From the NCBI GenBank assembly GCA_026225945.1, contig JAMJFZ010001815.1:4190001-4254000 (forward strand): 64,000 nucleotides of DNA, written 5' to 3'. A program made the translations under genes and the position numbers. Below, one piece after another: positions 23,213 to 33,887 of the stretch. The notes below the pieces were generated by a model. It was not told the origin of the DNA, did not search any database, and saw only the letters and a program-made list of their open reading frames with translations. Positions within the stretch are counted from its first letter, which is position 1. The number at the start of each line of letters is the position of its first letter. The stretch is from Cricetomys ansorgei. Its lineage: Eukaryota; Chordata; Mammalia; Rodentia; Nesomyidae.

Positions 23213-24566
23213 TTACCTGTAATTACAGAAACTCAATAATTTATTTTTCTAGTCTTGTTAAGATACAATAATCTAGTGCAGCAACATCCAACAAAGGTTC
23301 CTAAGACTGCAGAGATGATTGACATCTGTCCCATTAATTTGACTGCTGCTAGTCACAGAAAGTTTGACACTGTCTAATTTTTATTTTCAATTTTAATTAT
23401 CCTTTGCAAATTTGAACAATGATTGGTCTGGAGTCATTCAACATGAAATTGGACCTGCTTGCATCTCTCACTGTGTAAGAGTTGCTTGTTCTTCCATCTG
23501 AAAGACATGGACCAATGGACTCTATCCCATGGGGTTGGTGGGTAGATAGGGATAAGAGACTAAAAACAGTAGTGCCCAATGCAGGTCTTGTGATCATGTT
23601 TTGATTCTACATTTCACTGAAATCAACGTGGTTGAGCAAAGCTTTTATTAGATTGGCAGCTAAAATAAAGAGAATGTAACACTCAGCCAATAGGCTTGCA
23701 TTCAAATCTTGCTTGCAGCGGGAGTAAAGGTGGGAGAAGTACTGACTGTTTCTCTAACAGAGGAATGTGGGTGATGTACCTTTTCTTAGGTGTAATAATA
23801 ATAATGGTGATAATAATAATAATACATATTAATTTCGATATCTGTATGGCCTTTTAAAATCATGTTTTTAAATTTATGCAGCACATTCAGGAGGCTTATG
23901 TGTGAGAACAAATCCATAAAATAAGAGGAAAATTAATTTGGTATATATTCATAACATAAGCTGTTTTGCTATTAACTTCATTCCTAATGGTGCTCAATCT
24001 ATTCAAATTAAAATACATAAAACTTTTAGAGTAAACTGTCTATTCAGACTGTTGAAAAAAGAAACACCAATATTAACAAATCTACAAATAATAGGAAGTT
24101 TTGCTTCTACCTATGAATAGAGTGTCTCTAATTAGCATCGCCTTTGGTCAAAATTAACTTGAACATTTTAGTAGATTCAGCTGCAGGGAGAGAGTGTATC
24201 TGAAAGCAGGAAGGGAAACGAATCAAACCATGCAAGTCATCTTCTGTCTCATGTCATCTTATGTTTGAGTGTTATGATGTTAAAATATTTCAAAGTAGAA
24301 TCATGTGAAATAAGAAATTTCCTAAAATGAGTGCTTCATGGGAAGGCTGAGCTGGAGTTGCGACAAGAATATTTTGAAGCACTAAAGCTAGAATCTGTTC
24401 GTGGCGTGTTCAGAACAGAACAGGCTTCAGCCTGTTAGGTGTTGCCTCAGTCAGGCTGGTCTATTATGAAATGCTTTCAGAACTATGTTGAAAGTGGGTT
24501 GTGTGAATTCACCCCTTCGAAAATGACTTTTTTCCTACTGAATTTAGGTTGTTTGAAAATGAGTAT
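23213..24566. other. Unique DNA
   Basis: No gene is seen. An (AAT)n run lies at 23792-23825. A near-palindrome (AACAGGCT, 2-base centre, AGCCTGTT) lies at 24419-24436. Confidence 0.4.
23792..23825 (+). repeat. Interrupted (AAT)n microsatellite
   Basis: AATAATAAT units are interrupted once by GGTG. Confidence 0.8.
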
Positions 24567-24612
24567 CAAAAAAAAAAAAAAAAAGAAAGAAAGAAAAAAG
24601 GAAAGAAAGAAA
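24567..24612 (+). repeat. A-rich/(GAAA)n tract
   Basis: A run of 17 A passes into GAAA units. It resembles the tail of a retroposon, but I do not recognise a body to its left. Confidence 0.85.
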
Positions 24613-25924
24613 CCAATGTCAAGGGAAGCTAATATCGGCTACCACCATCAACAAATACTTGGTGAGTTCTGAGTATCTAGATATGCACAGTGTGACTGAG
24701 GCTTTCAAAGCAGGTGGGAATGGGATTCTTTCTCCTTTAAAGTTAAATTCTTCAGTTTGATCAATGGAAGCCAATGGGCCCTGTCCAGGCAGCCTGGAGA
24801 TTATATGCAAACACCCTGTATGAGAGAGAACACAGTTCCTTTTATGTGGGATACAGTCCAAAGGCAATATAAGCTGCGGTGTTATTTTTTTGGGTGATCC
24901 ACAAGTTACGTGTGACTGAAGGATGTTAACCGTTGATATGCCTGGGCACCATCTAAAGGGAAGCTGAGAAAATACCAAATCCAAACCTGTTTTTTAGTAG
25001 CATGCTATACTGCTGATTAGAGGATAGTGGTATGGTTGAGAGAAATGGTCCACTACACAGTGTGATCAGAGGGGATGTCCCATAATTCAGTTGGTGGTTA
25101 TTAAGATCAAATCTGGCTTCTAGCCTGCAAAGTTAACAGTAGCCTAGTTTCTTCCAAGAGTCTGAATTTTCTCCTTCAGATATCAGATAGACACTTGATT
25201 TGTCTGGGACACTGAATTCTAGGTATGCTAGCATTTCCCCTATCTCTCTCTCACTCAAACTTTCTCCCTCCCCCTCCCTGCTTTTTTTCTCTTTCATCTA
25301 AACTAAAAATCCCTTTTTCTGTTATCACATTCTTTCGTTAGTGGGAGGCTACAGGAGAGGAAGAAATACCAGAGTTTGCATATATTCTGTATACTACTTA
25401 GGTTATTTCTTATTTCAGGGTATAATGGTGGATGCTTAAGGAAAGGTCCAATTTAAAGGAGAGGTTGTAGATGTCTCAACAGTTCTGGTAGCAATACTTA
25501 GGCATAAGATTGGATTCCAGTGGTGTGGACCCATTGTGCCCTTCTATGATATGGTTCTTTTCCGGTGGCCTTTCCAATGGTTTGAACAGACAGAGGAAGT
25601 CATGGGACTAACCTCCCGGGAGTTCTGCTGTCTGGGCTTTAGAAGGCTTTCAGTTCTTGCCTAGACACTCCCATAGCAACACAGTGTGCAGAACCCTGCT
25701 GGAGGATGACAGTCCTGTGGGAAGAATCAGAGACCTCATAAACAACCAACACCAACTGTCCCACATATGTAAGATGCTACCTGATAGAGAGTATGGTCTA
25801 CACAGGTAGGAGGTGAACTGGCAGCTGAGTGTTGGAACATCACAAAGATATCACATTGTGACCAACATATAGCTCTCATTCTCTCCTCTCTCTCTGTTTC
25901 TTATTCTGTTTCTTTCTCTCATTT
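24613..25924. other. Unique DNA
   Basis: Nothing repetitive is recognised except a pyrimidine-rich patch at 25240-25300. A 121-codon minus-strand ORF (24619-24984) has no domain I recognise. Confidence 0.4.
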
Positions 25925-25947
25925 AAATTTTTTTAAACATTTGAAAA

Positions 25948-25995
<48 letters not shown>

Positions 25996-26163
25996 TGTGA
26001 ATGAACTTATGTGACAGATGCCAAAAGACAATATTGGATATTCTGGAATTGGCATTATAGGTGGTTACCATCTGATGTGAGTACTGGAAATCAAACTCCA
26101 GTACTCTCCAGGCCTCTGAGAAAGTACCAAGTGCCCTTAACTGCTGAGCCATCTCTCCAGCCC
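25925..26163 (-). mobile_element. B2/B3-type SINE with (GT)n
   Basis: The right end GCCCTTAACTGCTGAGCCATCTCTCCAGCCC is the reversed tRNA-like head, well preserved. The tail side carries a (GT)21 microsatellite at 25951-25992 that has expanded within the 3' part of the SINE. The middle is diverged. Confidence 0.85.
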
Positions 26164-28023
26164 TGCTCTTTGTTGTTCTGAGTCAGGTGATTTGCATTAG
26201 TTTGTTATCTATCAGGACATATTTGATGCATCCACTGATTTTAAAGAAGTCCTTCACAATTTGAGATAGAGTTATAAGGTAATTGTGTCAGAAAGCCTAA
26301 TGATTTATTTTTACACAAGAAATAGGATGTTCTAGGTTTTCCTTCAAAAAAAATTGTATTCTACATAAGTTATATAAAAACCTCATTTGTTAAAAAAGGC
26401 TTTCAAGTTTAAAATAGTATCAACATCTAATGCTAGTGTCTGAACACATGGAAGCATGAATATGTCATATAAAATAATCTGGAAATCATCCATATTCCAT
26501 TTAAAGTATTAAAGGCAGAATTTTCATGAGTATGAAAGATCAGAATTTCATTCATGATATGTACACAATAAAAACTCAGGTAGTGATCAAATAAGCTATT
26601 TTACTGCATGAATAGAATTGACCACATCTAAACAGATACAAAAATAAGACCAACAACAACGGAAGACCAACCAACCAAACATTGACTTGGGAATTTGGGA
26701 CACAACCACAGTGTCTGTAGTGGTGCATAATTTTCCATCTATGCAGGCAATATCATAACCTTTTCCTTTTAGTCTGAGCCACAGTACCTTTAGAGGTCTA
26801 GCTGGTTTGGTTTGGTATATTGAAAAGTTAAAAATAAAAGACAAATCATTTCAGGGAACTTTGAACTTACATGCAAATAGGAAGTTGAAATTAGACTATT
26901 TGCTTTATGCCTAAATTGATTTTTAATTCCTTATTATTTCATTATTTTCCCTGTGGACATTCTGGGATAAGAACTGTAAATGGTCTAAGCACACTTGTCA
27001 CGCCACAACATGGTGTGCAGACAGAAGGCCAGAATGGTGCTTGTCATTTACAGACAACAATGATGTACCCAGATTCTAAGAGGAAATCTCTTAATTTTCA
27101 AGTACAGGAGCTTTTATCGACGAGTCCTCCGTTGTTTGCTGGAAACCATGGAGAGAGACCCTCTGGTATTGAATGCTTCAGAAGTGAGCTCTGCCTCCGC
27201 AGACTCTCTCATTCCTTCAAAGTAGTGACTTTTCCTACTGAGTGGGGGCCAGATAAAAACGTAAATGCTTTTTTGTGAAGTTCAAGTTGAACTATGTTGC
27301 TCCATGTGTTTACAGGCAAGTTCACTGAGAAAACATAAACTAAGTGAGTACTTTCTTTCCGAAGTTGGAATTCTCAACAGGGTGTCCTGGTCTTTTATAT
27401 TTCTAATTCAGAGCTTTTGATATTGCATTTTGCTCTTGTTCTGGGATATAGTCCATGATCCAATAACCCTCTTTTCTCTACTTAGGCCAATCTTTGCCCT
27501 TTTCTAGTCTTTTCCACTCGTGTTCTATATTAATATCCACGATGGCTCAGGTGCTCTTTGGTTCCACCAGAGAGTAGGATGACCCAGTGCTTAGGTATAT
27601 TTTAGCCTGCAGCCTCCACACAAGGGGATACCCCTCATCAGATGCAGCCACACATCTACCAGGGAGACTGAGGCCTTCAGAGACAGGAAGCAACATGGGA
27701 AGGACCAAGGCCAGCATCATCCAGATGAAATGAGGCCAAGATTTCACATGACTCATTGGTCACACATGATGGAAGTTAATTTATGTTTACTAGAAGTTCT
27801 GCAGACCAGCAGCATGTGACAATATGGTGCACATATGAGCATGCTGAGTGTCACTAGACAGGAAGCAAGGGCTCATGGGTCAGGGAGGATGCTAATTATT
27901 TCTTTAACACTACAGACTTAAAGTTTTTAGTTAATCATGCAAATCCATTTTTGAGAGAGTTTTAAAATTCTAGTTGAGGAACTGATTACAAGAAATAACT
28001 TACACTATAAAAATATTCCTTTT
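26164..28023. other. Unique DNA
   Basis: No recognised repeat or RNA gene. A 123-codon plus-strand ORF (26907-27278) has no recognisable domain. Confidence 0.4.
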
Positions 28024-28247
28024 GGGCTGGAGACATGGCTCAGCAATTTAGAGCATTTGTTGTTCTTGTAGAGGACCAGGACTCAATTCCTAGCACCCAC
28101 ATAGAGTTTTGCAACACGATGTAACTTCGGTTCCATATCAGCTGACCATCTTCTCTGAACACTGTGGGCACCAGGCATGTACATGGTTCACAGTTAAGCA
28201 TGCAAGCAAGCATTCATACACATACATTAAAACAAATCTTTAAAGTA
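28024..28247 (+). mobile_element. B2/B3-type SINE
   Basis: It starts GGGCTGGAGACATGGCTCAGC, has a GAGGACCAGGACTCAATTCC B-box region and CTAGCACCCACATAGAG, and ends in ACACATACATTAAAACAAATC. Head, body and tail are all present. The core CCATCTTCTCTGAACAC is diverged. Confidence 0.85.
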
Positions 28248-29299
28248 TACTCCTTGTATATGAAAATCCCCAGGGCCACTACATCCCCATTAGTTTCTGA
28301 GAGAAAGAATGTGTGTATGTCAACTGAGCTGATTAATTTTCTCTTTCTAAGCACATGGCAGGCTGTACTTCTTCATACCCTCATAATGGACAGTTATGTA
28401 ACCAACTCTAGTCAACTGAATATGTATATCAGAAATGTCAGGAGTCACTCTGGGAAACTTTAGTTTGTCCTTTGTAGCTATTGCAATTCTCTGGGCTGTG
28501 AGGTATCTCGGTGCAGTCCCAACCATCTGGCTTGATTGGTGCATTTTCTGATTAGTGGCCCATCATCTGGGCCTCCCTCTGAGACTGGACTTTTTCTGGC
28601 AACTTTGAAAGACTTCTGAATCTATATTCTAAATGCCAGCACTGAAGAGATTGCCTGGCTCCCAGTGAAAACATAAAATGTTGATATAATCCCTTCAAAT
28701 GTTCTGATAAACTATGGCCCAACAACATTCATCCCATTCTTTTAGGGTCCTGGAAGATGGCCACGTTGACATACCAATGTTATATTCATGGGTCCCCAGA
28801 CAGTGAGGCTCACAGCATATGTTTCCATTTCAGTTTTGTAAATCAGCTATCGCAGTCAATTCCATCTTGGTGTTCTGTTCACAACAGAGGACAATTCTGG
28901 ACAGGCATGTGGGGCGAAGGATTATGGGAGAGAACTGAGTGCTATGGATTTAGAAGGAAGTGTATTGATATTGTGGGGGAACAAAGTCAGCATATCTGAG
29001 ATAAAAATAGCACAAGTCTCCACATTAAATTCTATGAATCTCAGTTTAATCTATATATGATAAAATATTCAGGAGCTCGGAGGAATTAAATATTTTAGTA
29101 AGAGAAAGATATTTTAGCAAAAGTCTTTTGCAGTCTCTCTCTCTGTCTCTCTCTCTGTAATGAACTTGACCAGGGACTGACAGTGCAACAGTGAAGGCCA
29201 TGCCTGAAGTTCAGCTACAGTCTCTCTAAGAACCCTCTATCCTGGACCTACATGGCTCACAGTCACTGTCCTTTTGAGTTACTCTTTTGAGATCAGTCA
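28248..29299. other. Unique DNA
   Basis: No gene seen. A CT microsatellite lies at 29133-29158. Confidence 0.4.
29133..29158 (+). repeat. (TC)n microsatellite
   Basis: TC dinucleotides, interrupted by two TG steps. Confidence 0.8.
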
Positions 29300-30075
29300 G
29301 GTATCATGTATAGGCTGGATAGAAAATAAAATTGGAATACTGGAAACTAAAAACAGAACTGCCATATGGTCCAGTAATCTCATTTCTGGGTACATATCCA
29401 ATGAATTAAAATCAGTGTGTCAAGGAGACATCTGTACTCTCGTGTTCATTTCAGAATTATTCACAATAGCCAAGACATGAATCAGTGTAAGCATCCATCA
29501 ATAGACAAGTGGATAAAGAAACCATGAATGTGATAGCTATGGACAATGGAATATTATACAGCCCTTAAAAGGGAGGAGGTTCTATTACTTGTGACTATAT
29601 AGATAGACGAGGAGAGAATGTCAGGTCAAATAAAACTGGCATAGAAACAGATGTTGTTATATTTTTATATTGATTCTTTAAGAAGTTGAACTCAGAGGAA
29701 CTAAGTAGACAGGTGCTTATCAGTGGCTGGGGAATTGGAGGGAGATGGATAAAGATGTGATGTAAATGAAGTCATTTCAATTAAGATTACAAACATAAAC
29801 TGTAGTGGTTTGTTGTACTCTCTGGTGAGCAAAGTTAATAATATATTTTAAAATTAGTAAAACAGATTTTTTTCACATACTCATCACACACACACACACA
29901 CACACACCTACTAGATGTTGTTACTAGATGTGTTAAAACCCTGATCTACTATTTATATGTACACAGACCAAACATCAAAGTTGTACCTCATAACTACGCA
30001 CAATTATGAGCTGTCAACCAAACATTTTAATCACAAAAATGTTAAAGCAAGAAAAAAAGATGAAAACAAATGTAA
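29300..30075 (+). mobile_element. Old L1 3' end, sense
   Basis: AACAGAACTGCCATATGGTC, TCATTTCTGGGTACATATCC, ATTATTCACAATAGCCAAGAC, AATGGAATATTATACAGCC, AAGTTGAACTCAGAGGAAC, GTGGCTGGGGAATTGG and an A-rich end after a (CA)n at 29885-29907 match the C-terminal ORF2 and 3' UTR of L1MA/MB-like elements in order. Frames are broken; it is a fossil copy. Confidence 0.85.
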
Positions 30076-33000
30076 CAAAGATGGGTCAGAGTTTAGGAGG
30101 CATGGGTGTGCACACATGTGGGTGATGCATGTAGCGGGATTAGCAGGAGTTCTTAAATTGAATTTCCTGTCAATTTCAATTCTTGCCTTTCATCAGCTCT
30201 GGAATCCTTGAGGAGACAATACATGGAAAGACCCAGCTTGTGGTGGAAATGCAGACCTCTGCGGACTTACATTCCCAGTTGTAACAGATAATTGCTAAGC
30301 CAATGGGAGATGACTATTTTGAACTCACACATTGTAAACTTGAAAATTTTATTGAACATCACTCTACAATAATGAAACGAAGTCCATATAACTTATGTAA
30401 TTGCAATTTGTTGCCAAATTGAATTATGAGCATGCTCTTTTTTCAGTCAGTAAAATGGCTGTTGTCATTTTTCTCTTGAAAGTGGTTGACTATCAAAAAC
30501 AAACAAACAGACATAGAGAAAGTGGTTGACTCTCACATTGAATAAATCGTGTGAAAGTATTCTGCCTGGTGAATCCGTTCCCATTTGTAAGGTGGGCCTT
30601 TAAATACCTACTTTCCTTAGGGACAAGTTCAGTGTCATTCAGTACAGGTCGATCCTCGCTTTCATGTTTGGGAGTCACATCACACTAATGGAAGACTCGA
30701 AATATGTTAGTGTTATTGGTTCCAGACAGACAAGCGAAACTTTTTCCCTGGTTAAACTGAGATTATAAAAATGTTATTGGTAAGCATGAAAGAAGACTAT
30801 TTTGTTACATACCCTGAGCTTGATCTTTTTTAAAGAAACATGATTCTCATTCAGGAACACAGACTGGTCTCGCTTGAGACCAGTGTGGATTTGAGTCACT
30901 TGAATATCATAAATGCAATTTAAATGATATGTAATAATAATAATATTTTAAATATTTTGGAATTCTCCCATCATTGATTTGGTTGTTATTTTTTAATTTC
31001 TAATGTAAGTGCTCCATTTTTTATCAATAAGAAACTGAAGCATTGATATTTCCTCTGAGTACATGAGAATGAATAAAGAGATGCTATAATCTTTGTAAAC
31101 TAATTCTCAGACTTAGATGCATACAGTCACTCTTTCTGTATTGGAAAGCACTGCCAAGTGTGGCTAATGGCTAACTCAACTGCATTCAAGACTTCAAATC
31201 TAGACCGTTAATGCTTCTCCACAAAATACTTCTGAAAATTCCATTTCCCCAGCCTACATGGCATCTGACATCCACACCAACCCCGTGTGCATCAGAAGCA
31301 CTCGGCAGGACGCCTTGACAAATCTTTGTTTGTTTGTTTGTCTCTTAAAGTAGTTGCTTCCTTGAGGATCAGTTTGCTATTTCCTTAAATCCTATCTCCC
31401 CCTGCTGGCTGTGCAACATTGGAGCGTGCCTAGACAGCACAAAAAATAACAGAGGTTGGAAGCAACTATTAAGAATAAACACATGGGTATACATGTGCAT
31501 ATAAATACACATGTATGTATGCACATGCACTCACAATGAAACCAAACTGGTAGAGTAAACTGTGTCTTAGATTAGAATGTTTAAGTCAGGAGTTGATGAA
31601 CAAAATTTTAATGAAATTTAACATGGAAGACTCAGGGTAGAGTGCGTGTTTGTACATACAGAGAAAGACAAGTGCACCGTAGTCACAGCTCTCACGGTAT
31701 TCTCACGTAGAATGGTTTGCTAAGTGGCCTCTGAGGATGTGAATAGCGTACACACTCCTATATCTATATGTTGATGCAGATATTGGTAGTACAGGAGCAT
31801 CAATAATCAAGTAAAAAGAAAAGTTCACTTGCTGTATATTCCCTTCTCTGACTTCTAACAGCATAAAGAGGTGTATGGGCCATTGGGGATTTCCCACCCT
31901 TTTTGAACTAGACTTGTCCTCCAACTAGGACACCTAAAGTGTAATGTGGATACATTCAGGAAAACATACATGGAACCACAGGAAGCGTCGTTTTCAGAAC
32001 TGTGTCTACATGGTCTGCAATTTACATTAAATTGCTATGTTTTGGTTAAATGGCACCTTAGCTCCCAAGCAACTCTTTCAATAGTTGTTTCTTTAATTAT
32101 TATTTAATTTTGTGGTTATGACTGGTTTTCAGTTAAAGAGGGTACTACTGACAAATTCAATTAAGTGAAAATAGAGGACTTAATGGTCCATGCTAATGCT
32201 TCATTTCATACATAATATTTTATCATTTTCTGTGCAAATTTGTAATGAGCGCTTGGTTTGTATTAATAAATGCTTACATTTGGGCCACATAAAGTATCGT
32301 AATTAAAATACTTTGCTAATAATATTTACTTATAAGTGCTCTAAAAACAATTAACCCATTGATTCCAATTACTTTTTACTAAACCAACTTCAAAGAATAT
32401 AATTCTTTGGCATCAAAACTATCCTCTTCATTCTACTTTTAATAAAGTGCCCTGGGTGCTCTTTTATTGTATTTTAATAGGGCTTGTCATGCATCTGCTG
32501 CAACACAGATTGCACAGACTAATGGCAAACAAAAATTTTAAACAAAACTACCACTTTTTTTGAATTAGGAACAAAGGGCATGTGGTCCAGATCTGATTTC
32601 CAAATATTTAAACTGAGAAATGTAACTGTTTATTGTATTGGAATGAACAAGAGGGGGCTGTCTTTTGCTCTTTAAAGTAAATGTTTCTCTATGATCCCCC
32701 TTTCTCTCTTATAACCTATAACAGAAGTCATCTGTAGACAATTTACATTCCTTCTCATACCAAGAGAAGATACGCTGCCCCTCCAAATGAATGAAGACCT
32801 TATTTACAAATGCCCTACAGAACCTGTTCTTCACAACTCTTGCCCACAAGAGCAGAGCTCAAAATCGAACACGTTCAGTGCAATACTTACAGGCAAAGCA
32901 GGAAAGAAGAATATTATTCTGCATTTTTTTTAAAGTGGGAGTTGACACATTTGTTTAGGGTAATTCCATTTTCTACATCAGGTGAAGACAAGACTCTCAC

Positions 33001-33650
33001 AGGATTTCTGAAATGTCTTCTCCAGAAATATGATCAAGATATCAGTTCATCAAGGCTTCCAGTTCTCATGAGAGTGCCAATAGGAAAATTGGACATGTTG
33101 ATGACAACATATGGTTTTATTTTCCCCTCAGTACATTTTGCCATTGACGTGACATCAGTAACTTTAGAAGAAGGAGACATAGAAAGCCAATGTTACAGAA
33201 AGTGTTGCAATTCTGAACTAACGGAAAGTGGGTGAAAAGCCCCAGAGGTAGTCTTGCTGTTAAAGGTTATTATAGAGAAGATTAATACAACAGAATTAGA
33301 GCAAACGAAACCTTTCAAATTCCTGAAGCTTGACGCACTAGTTCATAAAGGACATGATAAAGTTATATTATGACTCACCTGAAATGCCTCATGCATGTAG
33401 CAAATGGCAGCTGGGGTTGTCAGAGTACAGCAGCAAGGGCTAAATGATAGAGCTTCTGTAAGTTTCATCTACAGCTCTTGAAAGCATGACCTTTTAAAAG
33501 CAAGACTGTCTGGTCTGAAATAGAACTCTGAATTTTTACTATTTATAATGTGGGTAAACAAACATGGCTTCTAGCCAGAGACTAATAATAAGAAAACTTC
33601 ATGTGTAAATCAGAGTTGCTTGTCCCTTCATTGTATCCTGTCAACTCATC
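30076..33650. other. Repeat-poor unique segment
   Basis: No repeat family is recognised in about 3.6 kb. It contains a 14-bp direct repeat around an A-rich 26-mer (30478-30531), a small hairpin (30863-30884) and a CTCF-like motif (31395-31408). The AT-rich block 32030-32790 is high in complexity (TTAATTATTATTTAAT, TTAATAAATGCTTAC, GAACAAAGGGCA) and looks like conserved non-coding DNA. ORF 32810-33235 (141 codons) shows no domain. Confidence 0.35.
31395..31408 (-). promoter_or_regulatory. CTCF-like motif
   Basis: On the minus strand it reads CCAGCAGGGGGAGA, agreeing with the CCASYAGRKGGCRS core at 12 of 14 positions (mismatches at the C of GGC and the final base). It lies in repeat-free DNA. 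Occupancy is unknown. Confidence 0.3.
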
Positions 33651-33887
33651 TTCTAGAGCAATGGTTCTCAACCTTCCTAATGCTGCGACCCATTAATACA
33701 GTCCCTTATGCTGTGGTGACGCCCAGCCATCATGATTGTTGCTTCTTCATCACTGCAATATTATTGCTACTGTTCTGAATCACAATGTAAATATCTGATA
33801 GGCAAATGGCCTTTGGTGCCCCTGCACAAAATCTGTTAAACTTCCAAAGGGGTTGCACCCCACAGGTTGATAAATGCTGTTCTAGCA
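33651..33887 (+). mobile_element. hAT-Charlie non-autonomous element with target duplication
   Basis: The element spans 33659-33879, bounded by inverted ends CAATGGTTCTCAACCT and AGGTTGATAAATGCTG (decayed complement). The interior has AATGCTGCGACCCATTAATAC, TGCTGTGGTGAC, TAAATATCTGATA and CAAAGGGGTTGCACCCCAC, as in the rodent RCHARR1-type element. It is flanked by 8-base duplications TTCTAGAG and TTCTAGCA, which fit the nTCTAGAn target preference of Charlie elements. It has no coding capacity. Confidence 0.85.

Noticed and set aside
24419..24436. Near-palindrome AACAGGCT/AGCCTGTT
   Set aside because: Eight-base arms are expected a few times in 64 kb by chance and nothing else marks the site.
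30863..30884. Hairpin ACTGGTCTC/GAGACCAGT with 4-base loop
   Set aside because: Short and without a T run or other terminator or RNA context; likely chance.
32810..33235. 141-codon plus-strand ORF in unique DNA
   Set aside because: No recognisable motif, signal peptide or family; kept only as non-coding DNA.
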